Positions 1-5,264 of a stretch of 7,614 nucleotides of DNA are shown one piece after another. The notes below the pieces were generated by a model. That model made no database searches. It was not told where the DNA came from and saw nothing but the letters and a program-made list of their open reading frames with translations. Where the stretch lies: NCBI GenBank assembly GCA_965368115.1, contig CBDULQ010000181.1, positions 1 through 7,614 of the forward strand. The letters are read 5' to 3'. Source of the stretch: CBDULQ01 sp965368115 (GTDB taxonomy: Bacteria > Pseudomonadota > Gammaproteobacteria > SZUA-229). The position numbers and the translations under genes are program-made. Numbering within the stretch: the stretch's first letter is position 1; each line of letters opens with the position of its first letter.

Positions 1-13
1 ACGCTGATGCTTA

Positions 14-42
14 GGGGCAGGGATTAGCCCCGCTATTTTTAT
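14..42 (+). terminator. Terminator-like hairpin in repeat copy 1
   Basis: Stem GGGGC (14-18), an 8-base loop (19-26), stem GCCCC (27-31), then GC and TATTTTTAT (34-42). The stem is only 5 bp and the T tract starts three bases after it and is interrupted, so this is a weak intrinsic terminator at best. It recurs identically at 286-314. Confidence 0.3.
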
Positions 43-113
43 ACCCGAGGTTTGGGGCCTGAGCGTTCCGGACCTCCATAGTGGGAAGGAGGGTGCCTGA
101 TGGCACGCTGGAT

Positions 114-202
114 TTGCGAGTCTCTCGACAACGTGCTCCTGCGTTGTCTACCGCCTACATCCGTGTAGGCGTTCACTCGCAAGAACGCCCCGCTATTTTT
201 AT
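114..202 (+). other. Multi-stem structured element, copy A
   Basis: Three nested pairings are visible. P1 is TTGCGAGT (114-121) with ACTCGCAA (175-182). P2 is GACAACG (127-133) with CGTTGTC (142-148). P3 is CGCCTACA (152-159) with TGTAGGCG (164-171) around a TCCG loop. P1 encloses P2 and P3 as a three-way junction. A fourth pairing, GGCGTTC (168-174) with GAACGCC (183-189), has the P1 strand ACTCGCAA as its 8-base loop and is followed by CCGCTATTTTTAT. It shares bases 168-171 with P3, so the two cannot form together. P2 and the fourth pairing are supported by compensatory changes in the copy at 386-520. It could be an attenuator, a small RNA, or a DNA element that works as folded single strand. 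The fold is seen in the sequence; the function is inference. Confidence 0.55.
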
Positions 203-209
203 ACCCGAG

Positions 210-250
210 CCGGGAGAAGGTAGTCTCCCTGCCGAGTCGCGAGACGACTC
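210..250. other. Two adjacent hairpins between repeat copies
   Basis: GGGAGA (212-217) pairs with TCTCCC (224-229), and GAGTCG (234-239) pairs with CGACTC (245-250) around CGAGA. They lie in the spacer that precedes copy 2. The matching stretch for copy 1 would lie upstream of the window, so I cannot say whether they belong to the repeat unit. Confidence 0.5.
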
Positions 251-285
251 ACCACAGTTCCATAAAGCAACCACGCTGATGCTTA

Positions 286-314
286 GGGGCAGGGATTAGC
301 CCCGCTATTTTTAT
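286..314 (+). terminator. Terminator-like hairpin in repeat copy 2
   Basis: Stem GGGGC (286-290), 8-base loop, stem GCCCC (299-303), then GCTATTTTTAT. It is identical to the hairpin at 14-42. The short stem and offset T tract make it a weak candidate. Confidence 0.3.
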
Positions 315-385
315 ACCCGAGGTTTGGAGCCTGAGTGTTCCGGGCCTTCATAGTAGGGATCAGAGTGCCTGACGGCACGCTGGAT

Positions 386-520
386 TTGCGAGTTTCTCGA
401 CAATGTGCTCCTCGGCTTTGTCTCCTGAGTCGCTCTACCGCCTATTTCCCTATAGGCGTGCATTGTCTACCACCTACATCCATGTAGGCGCAAACTCGCA
501 ATTGCGCCCCGCTATTTTTA
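386..520 (+). other. Multi-stem structured element, copy B
   Basis: Here P1 is TTGCGAGT (386-393) with ACTCGCAA (494-501), unchanged from copy A. P2 is GACAATG (399-405) with CATTGTC (461-467), where one C:G pair of copy A has become T:A. An extra hairpin, CGCCTAT (439-445) with ATAGGCG (452-458), is inserted within P2. P3 is CCTACA (473-478) with TGTAGG (483-488). The last hairpin is GGCGCAA (487-493) with TTGCGCC (502-508). Three of its seven pairs differ from copy A, all three still pair, and the 8-base loop ACTCGCAA is unchanged. CCGCTATTTTTATT follows. Covariation at this level argues that the fold itself matters. Confidence 0.55.
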
Positions 521-529
521 TTCCTACTC

Positions 530-557
530 ACCCGGCGGCTATCGCCGGGTACCGTTT
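530..557 (+). terminator. Intrinsic terminator candidate
   Basis: A perfect 8-bp GC-rich stem, ACCCGGCG (530-537) and CGCCGGGT (543-550), encloses a 5-base loop, with ACCGTTTT following on the plus strand. On the minus strand no T run follows closely, so it would work mainly for transcripts coming from the repeat side. It could insulate the pilZ/znuA side from upstream transcription. Confidence 0.5.
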
Positions 558-658
558 TCCCCTTTGGTTGGGTGCATAAAACACACAGCCACGCTATGCC
601 GGAAGCAGGGACGCCTCCAACCTTTACCTTTCAACGCCGATTGATTTTAAGTTGTGTG
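558..658. other. Gene-free stretch after the PilZ gene
   Basis: This completes the gene-free region 1-658. I see no gene, no convincing promoter and no clear intrinsic terminator for the minus-strand genes ending at 659. An 8-base complementarity (AACACACA at 580-587, TGTGTGTT at 653-660) is low in complexity and probably chance. Confidence 0.5.
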
Positions 659-979
659 TTACAGGCAGGCGGCCATTTCCAGAAAATTATCCAGAAAACT
701 CACGCCGTAGTGAAAATAGCCCTGATGGCCGTTTTCGCGATAGCAGATGCGTGCCAGGGCGGAATGTTGTTCGCCGCCGGCCAGGGTCACGGTGATATTA
801 ATGCGCTCGTCGACGTGAAACAGGGTTGAGCCGTGAAATCGCAGGCCGCCGCGGGAAATGTTTTCGATGGGGTATTGCTGATCGACGGCGACGGGCTCGG
901 CCTCGCTGAGGTCCTTGCTCAGGCGTTCCAGGTGCAGGAAAGCGTCTTCAACGGCGCGTCGGTTCTCTCTTCTGATCAT
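659..979 (-). CDS. PilZ-domain protein (putative c-di-GMP effector)
   Basis: This 106-residue protein is essentially one PilZ domain, the fold that binds cyclic di-GMP and usually controls motility, attachment or polysaccharide export. Two signature motifs are visible: the arginine cluster RRENRR at residues 3-8, which fits RxxxR, and NISRGG at 40-45, which fits the (D/N)xSxxG loop. A late YGVSF (91-95) matches the end of the barrel. There is no signal peptide or membrane segment, so it should be cytosolic. The ATG lies 16 bp after the znuA stop on the same strand, suggesting co-transcription with znuA. The ribosome site is weak (an AAAAGA stretch). Which process it controls cannot be told from sequence. 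The conserved binding residues suggest that it still binds c-di-GMP. Confidence 0.85.
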   Translation of the reverse strand: MIRRENRRAVEDAFLHLERLSKDLSEAEPVAVDQQYPIENISRGGLRFHGSTLFHVDERINITVTLAGGEQHSALARICYRENGHQGYFHYGVSFLDNFLEMAACL

Positions 980-995
980 GGTGGTCTTTTATCAT

Positions 996-1931
996 TTATT
1001 TTTGTTGCAGACAGACTTCGAGTTGTCGGGCGATATTATCCATCAATTTAAAATATAAATCTGCCCCCGCCGGTAAGGCGGTGCCCAGCGGGTCCAGTGG
1101 CAGCACCCGGGTTGCCGGGTCGAGAATCAGGTTGTTCAGGATCGGCGGACGATTCGGTGGTTCGTAAAAGATACAGTGAATCTGTCGATCACGGATCAGC
1201 TGACGCACTTCCTGCAAACGCTGGATACCGATCTTATGTTCGCTACCGCTGGTGAAGGAGTAACCCCGGCTGAGTCCGAAATCATGTTCGAAATACTGGA
1301 AGGCATCGTGAAACTGGATGAACGGACGGTCCTGCAAGGGCTGTACACGTTTGCGGATATCCTGTTCCAGGGTATCCAGTCGCTTGTGCATGTCCTGTGC
1401 GTTGCGTTGATAGTGGTCCGCGTGTGCGGCATCGAGATGCTGCAAACGCGGTAACAGCGCGTCGATCAGTACGCGGGCGTTGTGGATCGATAACCAGGCA
1501 TGGCCGTCGATGTGATGTGCTTCATGGGCAGCGTCATGATTATCCTGATCATGGCCGTGATCGTCGTGGCCCAGTGCCCTGGCATTCAGCCGTTCGATGC
1601 CATCGAGTTCGGTGAGCGCGACAATGTTGTCCTTATCCAGCCGGCTCAGGGTGCGTTGCATGAAACTTTCCACTTCCGGTCCGGCGTAAACGATCAGCTC
1701 GGCCTGTTGCAGGGCGCGCATGTCCGAGGGCTTGAGATGATAATGATGCGGTGACTGCGGGGTGTCGATGAGCAGCTGCGGAGAGTACAGGCCTTCGGTC
1801 AGGCCGGCCAGCAATGAATGCAGTGGTTTGATGGTGGCCAGCAGTTGCGGTGCGGCCTGTGCAGATAAGCTCAGTAACAACAAGGGAACACAGTACAGCC
1901 ATGTGCGTAATGAAAATAACCTGAAGTGCAT
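996..1931 (-). CDS. znuA: Zinc ABC transporter, periplasmic zinc-binding protein ZnuA
   Basis: This 311-residue cluster A-I (ZnuA-type) metal-binding protein captures zinc in the periplasm and hands it to ZnuB. I start it at the ATG at 1931 because a signal peptide begins there: a basic start, a hydrophobic run at about 14-23 and a likely cut after AQA/A near residue 27. The frame stays open further upstream to a TTG at 2048, but those residues do not look like protein. Likely zinc ligands are H62 or H63 in SPHHYH, H144 in DGHAWL, H208 in FHDAF and D280 in LDPLG. A histidine- and aspartate-rich loop spans about 122-144, as in zinc-specific family members. C253 and C307 are placed like the disulfide pair known in E. 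coli ZnuA. It diverges from znuCB. It could transport manganese, but the His-rich loop favours zinc. Confidence 0.93.
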   Translation of the reverse strand: MHFRLFSLRTWLYCVPLLLLSLSAQAAPQLLATIKPLHSLLAGLTEGLYSPQLLIDTPQSPHHYHLKPSDMRALQQAELIVYAGPEVESFMQRTLSRLDKDNIVALTELDGIERLNARALGHDDHGHDQDNHDAAHEAHHIDGHAWLSIHNARVLIDALLPRLQHLDAAHADHYQRNAQDMHKRLDTLEQDIRKRVQPLQDRPFIQFHDAFQYFEHDFGLSRGYSFTSGSEHKIGIQRLQEVRQLIRDRQIHCIFYEPPNRPPILNNLILDPATRVLPLDPLGTALPAGADLYFKLMDNIARQLEVCLQQK

Positions 1932-2053
1932 AAGAGTTACCGAAGCCCGTGTTTGTGCTAATCTAGCCAGCGATTTTACCGATCGAGCGGCCGCTGTCAC
2001 AATGAATCTGTGGGCTTCGATTGTATAGCTTTGGGCGATGCATACCAATTAAT
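1932..2053. promoter_or_regulatory. Divergent znuA / znuCB control region
   Basis: These 122 bp separate two divergent genes of one transporter and must hold promoters for both. I find no good match to the AT-rich palindrome of the E. coli-type Zur box. Dyads present are CGAAGCCC (1941-1948) with GGGCTTCG (2012-2019), and the palindrome GCGGCCGC (1987-1994). Zinc control through Zur is expected for this family, but no operator can be assigned here. A weak znuC promoter could be TTTACC (1975-1980) and CACAAT (1998-2003), spaced 17 bp. Confidence 0.5.
1973..2002 (-). promoter_or_regulatory. Candidate sigma-70 promoter for znuA
   Basis: Read on the minus strand, TTGTGA (2002-1997) is followed after 18 bp by TAAAAT (1978-1973). 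These match the -35 at 4 of 6 and the -10 at 5 of 6 positions. Transcription would start near 1966, giving a leader of about 35 bases before the chosen znuA ATG. This also supports the short start, because the longer reading frame begins upstream of the promoter. Confidence 0.35.
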
Positions 2054-2818
2054 ATGAATCAGGCGGACAATTTAATCAGCGCCACGGGCATCAGCCTGCA
2101 CATTGGCGGCCGAGCCATTCTCGATCGGGTCGATGTGGCGGTCAATCGCGGCGATATCGTGACACTGATCGGTCCCAACGGTTCGGGCAAGACATCGCTG
2201 GTCCGTCTGCTGCTTGGTTTACTCAAGCCGGACTCCGGTCAACTGGTACGCGCCAGGGGTCTGCGCATCGGTTACATGCCGCAGAAGTTGCACATCGATC
2301 CGGTGTTACCCATCAATGTGCGCCGCTTCATTACGCTGGCCGGACCGGCCACACGCGACCAGCTCAATCATATCGTCGACCGTGTCGACATCAGTGGTCT
2401 GCTGGACAAACCGATTCAGAATGTTTCCGGCGGTGAATTCCAGCGCGTGTTACTGGCGCGTGCACTGTTGCGTCGCCCGGATTTGCTGGTGCTGGATGAA
2501 CCGGCGCAGGGCGTCGACATCAATGGTCAGCAGGAACTCTATAAACTGATTGCCGGCATTCGCGACGAATATCACTGCGGTGTATTGATGGTGTCCCATG
2601 ATCTGCATCTGGTGATGGAGGCGACGGATCAGGTGCTGTGCCTGAATACACACATCTGTTGTACCGGTCGACCGGAAGCGGTCAGCAAACACCCGGAATA
2701 CCTGAAACTGTTCGGCAGTTCGCTGGATGGCCTGGCAGTCTATACCCATCACCACGACCACACTCACGACATCCACGGCTCGGTTATCGACTGCAAGGAT
2801 CATCCGCATGATCATTGA
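2054..2818 (+). CDS. znuC: Zinc ABC transporter, ATP-binding protein ZnuC
   Basis: This 254-residue ATPase powers zinc import through ZnuB on the cytoplasmic side of the membrane. All nucleotide-binding motifs are intact: Walker A GPNGSGKT (40-47), Q-loop Q77 in YMPQK, signature VSGGEF (124-129), Walker B LLVLDEP (144-150) and the switch histidine H182 in VSHD. Length is close to E. coli ZnuC. I chose the ATG at 2054, though the frame is open to a TTG at 2021; neither has a strong ribosome site. The C-terminus carries a histidine-rich tail (about residues 232-254, with HHHDH and HPHDH clusters) beyond the catalytic core, possibly a zinc sensor or buffer. Its end overlaps the znuB start by 11 bp, so the two are likely translated together. 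Confidence 0.94.
   Translation: MNQADNLISATGISLHIGGRAILDRVDVAVNRGDIVTLIGPNGSGKTSLVRLLLGLLKPDSGQLVRARGLRIGYMPQKLHIDPVLPINVRRFITLAGPATRDQLNHIVDRVDISGLLDKPIQNVSGGEFQRVLLARALLRRPDLLVLDEPAQGVDINGQQELYKLIAGIRDEYHCGVLMVSHDLHLVMEATDQVLCLNTHICCTGRPEAVSKHPEYLKLFGSSLDGLAVYTHHHDHTHDIHGSVIDCKDHPHDH
2795..2799 (+). promoter_or_regulatory. Ribosome-binding site of znuB
   Basis: AAGGA lies inside the end of znuC, 8 bases before the ATG at 2808. It decides the znuB start over the longer frame that opens at 2727, whose extra residues are just the shifted reading of the His-rich znuC tail. Confidence 0.65.
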
Positions 2819-3602
2819 TGATTTCATCTGGCGTGCATTACTGGCCGGCTTGCTGGTGGTACTGATCTCCGGTCCGTTGGGCTGCATCGTGGTGTGGCGG
2901 CGCATGGCCTACTTCGGTGATACCCTGGCGCATGCCGCTTTGCTGGGTGCGGCGCTGGCGCTGAGTTTCGAGTTCAGTACCCTGTATGGCGTATTGCTGG
3001 TCGGCCTGCTGATCAGTTTTCTAATGATCGGTTTGCAGCGTAAAAAAGATGTGTCCAGCGATGCCCTGCTCGGCATCATGGCGCACGGCACCCTGGCCAT
3101 TGGTCTGGTGTTACTGGCGTTGATGCAGAACCGGGGCATGCGCGTCGACCTGATGGCCTACCTGTTCGGTGACATCCTCGCGGTGAGCTGGAACGACATC
3201 GCCTGGATGCTGGCGGTGGTGATCGTGGTGGCGATCGGTCTGTGGCGACTCTGGCGTCCACTGCTGTCGATTGCCATTCATGAAGAACTGGCGCGCAGCG
3301 AAGGCATTCGCGTGGACTGGGTGAGCCTGCAGTTCATGTTGCTGATAGCCTTGCTGATTGCCATGGCGATGAAGCTGGTGGGCATTCTGTTGATTACCGC
3401 TTTATTAATCATACCGGCGGCGACGGCGCGGCGATTCGCATCGTCACCGGAAAGCATGGCGCTGGTGGCGGTTGCGCTGGGTGTGTTGTCCCTGTTGCTC
3501 GGCATCGGTTCGTCGATGACCTGGGACAGTCCGGCCGGTCCTTCGGTGGTGGTCGCCGCCATTCTGCTGTTCTTCCTGTCGCGGCTGAAAAACGTCCGCT
3601 AG
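2808..3602 (+). CDS. znuB: Zinc ABC transporter, membrane permease ZnuB
   Basis: This 264-residue integral membrane protein of the ABC-3 family forms the zinc channel, with ZnuC as motor and ZnuA as substrate donor. Hydrophobic segments are visible near residues 8-30, 41-76 (two), 88-106, 131-147, 173-205 (two) and 216-260 (two), giving roughly eight or nine helices. Family features include RRMAYFGDTLAHAAL (31-45), SDALLGI (84-90) and the EELARSEG loop (159-166), which likely contacts ZnuC. The length is close to E. coli ZnuB. It overlaps znuC by 11 bp and has its own ribosome site. Its stop TAG (3600-3602) overlaps the stop of the convergent acyltransferase gene in a shared CTAG, leaving no room for a terminator between them. 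Confidence 0.94.
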   Translation: MIIDDFIWRALLAGLLVVLISGPLGCIVVWRRMAYFGDTLAHAALLGAALALSFEFSTLYGVLLVGLLISFLMIGLQRKKDVSSDALLGIMAHGTLAIGLVLLALMQNRGMRVDLMAYLFGDILAVSWNDIAWMLAVVIVVAIGLWRLWRPLLSIAIHEELARSEGIRVDWVSLQFMLLIALLIAMAMKLVGILLITALLIIPAATARRFASSPESMALVAVALGVLSLLLGIGSSMTWDSPAGPSVVVAAILLFFLSRLKNVR

Positions 3603-4369
3603 TCTTTGCGTCCCTGTCGGTAAACGCGTTCAACGACCTCGCGAATTTGTGCTTCGCAGATCGACGCCAGCTGATTGCGGCCATAGTCGGCCGCATTCAC
3701 CGGGGCCAGACATTCGATGCGCACCTGCATGGGTTCGCCGCCCATGATGCCACCGGCAGATTCCGCCAGGTTGGTATCGTCAAGAAACGGTGCATGGGGA
3801 TGTACCCCCTGCGGATGCGGATAGGTGATGGCGACCGGCTGCACCTGGGCGCCCGCGTCGATGGCGGCCTGCAGCAGGCGACTGTGAAAACGACGTACCG
3901 TGCTGCCGTCGCTGGTGGTGCCTTCGGCGAACAGGATGACATTGCCGCCCTGTTGCAGGGTGTCGCGGATTTCATTCATCGAACGCTGCGCGGCACCGCT
4001 GGCTCCACGCCGTATGTATAGCGTGCCGGTGCGGGTGGCGAACCAGCCGACGACAGGCCAGCGTGCTACTTCGTCCTTGGACAGAAAATGTGCTGGCAAC
4101 TGCGAACCCAGCGCCGGAATGTCGAACCAGGAAATGTGGTTACAGACATATAATGTGGTGCCGGGATTGATCTCGCCATGACGTTGCAGACTGGCGCCGA
4201 AGATACCGCAGGCGCGGGCATGCCACCACAGTGTGAGTCGCGAAGCGCGTGAACCGGGTGGCAGGTCGCGATTGACGAATAACAGGGTGAGGATGATGCC
4301 GAGCAGGATGTGGGCGAACAGCAACAGGGTGCGCCAGCTAATGCGAAGTGTCCGAAGCAGTGCTTTCAT
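3599..4369 (-). CDS. PlsC-type 1-acyl-glycerol-3-phosphate acyltransferase
   Basis: This 256-residue membrane-associated acyltransferase probably adds the second acyl chain to lysophosphatidic acid, giving phosphatidic acid for phospholipids. An N-terminal hydrophobic helix (about 14-32) anchors it. The family blocks appear in order: NHISWFD (77-83), the catalytic NHxxxxD; GTLYIRRG (115-122); FAEGTTSDG (147-155), the phosphate-binding EGT block; and VAITYP (179-184). It is the last gene of the minus-strand group, starting 18 bp after the nadC stop. No strong ribosome site is seen, so coupling to nadC is likely. Other members of the family act on ornithine lipids or other lysolipids, so the substrate is not certain and I give no gene symbol. 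Confidence 0.88.
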   Translation of the reverse strand: MKALLRTLRISWRTLLLFAHILLGIILTLLFVNRDLPPGSRASRLTLWWHARACGIFGASLQRHGEINPGTTLYVCNHISWFDIPALGSQLPAHFLSKDEVARWPVVGWFATRTGTLYIRRGASGAAQRSMNEIRDTLQQGGNVILFAEGTTSDGSTVRRFHSRLLQAAIDAGAQVQPVAITYPHPQGVHPHAPFLDDTNLAESAGGIMGGEPMQVRIECLAPVNAADYGRNQLASICEAQIREVVERVYRQGRKD

Positions 4370-4387
4370 GACGACGTCACCAGTACC

Positions 4388-5221
4388 TCATCCGGAAAAA
4401 CGCATCGACAGATCAATGGCGCGAACATCCTTGGTCAGTGCACCGGTGGAAATATAGTCGACGCCGGTGGCTGCAATTTCGGCAATATTGTTCAGGGTGA
4501 CGTTGCCGGAGGCTTCCAGTTCCAGTTGATGGTTATTGATACTGACGGCCTGTTTCAGCTGTTCGAGGCTGAAGTTGTCGAGCAGTACCCGTTCCACCTG
4601 TGCCGCCATCGCCTGCTGCAATTCGTCGAGATTTTCCACTTCAACTTCCACTGCCAGTTCGGGACTGTTGAAGCGTGCCGCCTGCACCGCTTCGGCAATA
4701 CCGCCGGCGCCGATGATGTGGTTTTCCTTGATCAGGATAGCGTCGTAAAGACCGATGCGATGGTTATGGCAACCGCCGCAATATACGGCATATTTCTGTG
4801 CCATGCGCAGGCCGGGAATGGTTTTGCGTGTATCCAGTACTCTGGCCTGTGTGCTGCTGACCGCGGCTGCATACTGTGCTGCCAGGGTCGCGGTACCGGA
4901 CAGGGTTTGCAGAAAATTTAACGCGGTTCGTTCGCCGGTGAGCAGGGCGCGGGTGGCGCCGCTGATCGAACACAGCATCTGGCCGGCCTCGACACGATCG
5001 CCGTCGTCCACATCCCATTCCACGAATACTTCAGGGTCGAGTTGATGAAACACTTCGTCGAACCAGTCCACGCCGCAGATCACCGCATCTTCACGGCAGA
5101 TCACATTGGCCAGGCTGAAGTCATCTTCATCGATCAGTTTTGCTGTAACGTCGCCGCTGCCGACATCTTCCTGGATGGCGATATGCACGCTGTCTTCGAT
5201 GTAACTCTGGGGTACCTGCAT
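4388..5221 (-). CDS. nadC: Quinolinate phosphoribosyltransferase (NadC)
   Basis: This 277-residue cytosolic enzyme converts quinolinate and phosphoribosyl pyrophosphate to nicotinate mononucleotide, CO2 and pyrophosphate in de novo NAD synthesis. Family blocks are intact: EDVGSGDVT (18-26), GERTALNFLQ (96-105), the quinolinate- and PRPP-binding TRKTIPGLR (131-139), CGGCHNHR (148-155), LIKENH (163-168), EVEVEN (192-197), LLDNF (213-217), LEASGN (235-240) and the C-terminal STGALTK (258-264). Length is normal. The ATG at 5221 has an AGGA upstream. It starts 43 bp after the egtB-like gene on the same strand and is followed at 18 bp by the acyltransferase. nadA and nadB are not in the window. Confidence 0.96.
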   Translation of the reverse strand: MQVPQSYIEDSVHIAIQEDVGSGDVTAKLIDEDDFSLANVICREDAVICGVDWFDEVFHQLDPEVFVEWDVDDGDRVEAGQMLCSISGATRALLTGERTALNFLQTLSGTATLAAQYAAAVSSTQARVLDTRKTIPGLRMAQKYAVYCGGCHNHRIGLYDAILIKENHIIGAGGIAEAVQAARFNSPELAVEVEVENLDELQQAMAAQVERVLLDNFSLEQLKQAVSINNHQLELEASGNVTLNNIAEIAATGVDYISTGALTKDVRAIDLSMRFSG

Positions 5222-5230
5222 GAATTCGGG

Positions 5231-5234
5231 TCCT
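5231..5234 (-). promoter_or_regulatory. Ribosome-binding site of nadC
   Basis: On the minus strand AGGA lies 9 bases before the nadC ATG, within the 43-bp gap after the egtB-like gene. The gap shows no clear terminator, which favours read-through from egtB. Confidence 0.55.
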
Positions 5235-5264
5235 GATCAATGACTCGGCAAGGATAAACGGAAA

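Larger units (their letters stand above)
1..209. repeat. Direct repeat, copy 1 (structured, 272-bp offset)
   Basis: The sequence from base 1 reappears from base 273. The first 55 bases are identical, and clear similarity continues with scattered substitutions to the end of this copy. Copy 1 contains in order a GGGGC/GCCCC hairpin (14-31), a GTGCC/GGCAC hairpin (93-106), a multi-stem element (114-189), and two copies of a 23-bp element starting GCCCCGCTATTTTTATAC (27-49 and 187-209). The repeat may begin before the window. No gene is credible here: the open frames run through the repeats and hairpins and resemble no protein family I know. Its orientation is unknown, but the T-rich tracts after the hairpins lie on the plus strand. 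Confidence 0.9.
273..520. repeat. Direct repeat, copy 2, with internal expansion
   Basis: This is the second copy of the sequence beginning at base 1. It keeps the GGGGC/GCCCC hairpin (286-303), the 23-bp element (299-321) and the GTGCC/GGCAC hairpin (365-378). It is longer than copy 1 because a CTACC-plus-hairpin segment occurs twice (437-458 and 469-490) instead of once. The copy ends at a shortened version of the T-rich element (GCCCC at 506-510, then GCTATTTTTATT), where the similarity stops. Confidence 0.9.

Noticed and set aside
81..299. 72-codon plus-strand open frame
   Set aside because: It lies wholly within the hairpin-rich repeat, crosses both terminator-like elements, resembles no known family and is explained by the high GC of the repeat.
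1..520. CRISPR array or integron attC array
   Set aside because: Repeat spacing is irregular (160, 112, 207 bp), the 23-bp elements are not separated by uniform spacers, no cas or integrase gene is present, and attC core sites are not visible.
580..660. AACACACA / TGTGTGTT inverted repeat as a terminator for the PilZ gene
   Set aside because: The arms are 65 bp apart and low in complexity, one overlaps the stop codon, and no T run follows on the minus strand.
572..1051. Plus-strand open frames 572-829 and 833-1051
   Set aside because: They are antisense to the PilZ gene and the end of znuA, whose motifs show that the minus strand is coding.
1932..2048. 39-residue N-terminal extension of znuA from a TTG at 2048
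   Set aside because: The signal peptide begins at the ATG at 1931, the extension does not look like protein, and the candidate promoter lies within it.
2727..2807. Upstream start for znuB at 2727
   Set aside because: The added residues are only the shifted reading of the His-rich end of znuC. The ATG at 2808 has an AAGGA at the right distance and begins a normal ZnuB.
4310..4921. 203-codon plus-strand open frame
   Set aside because: It is antisense to nadC, which carries every expected family motif.
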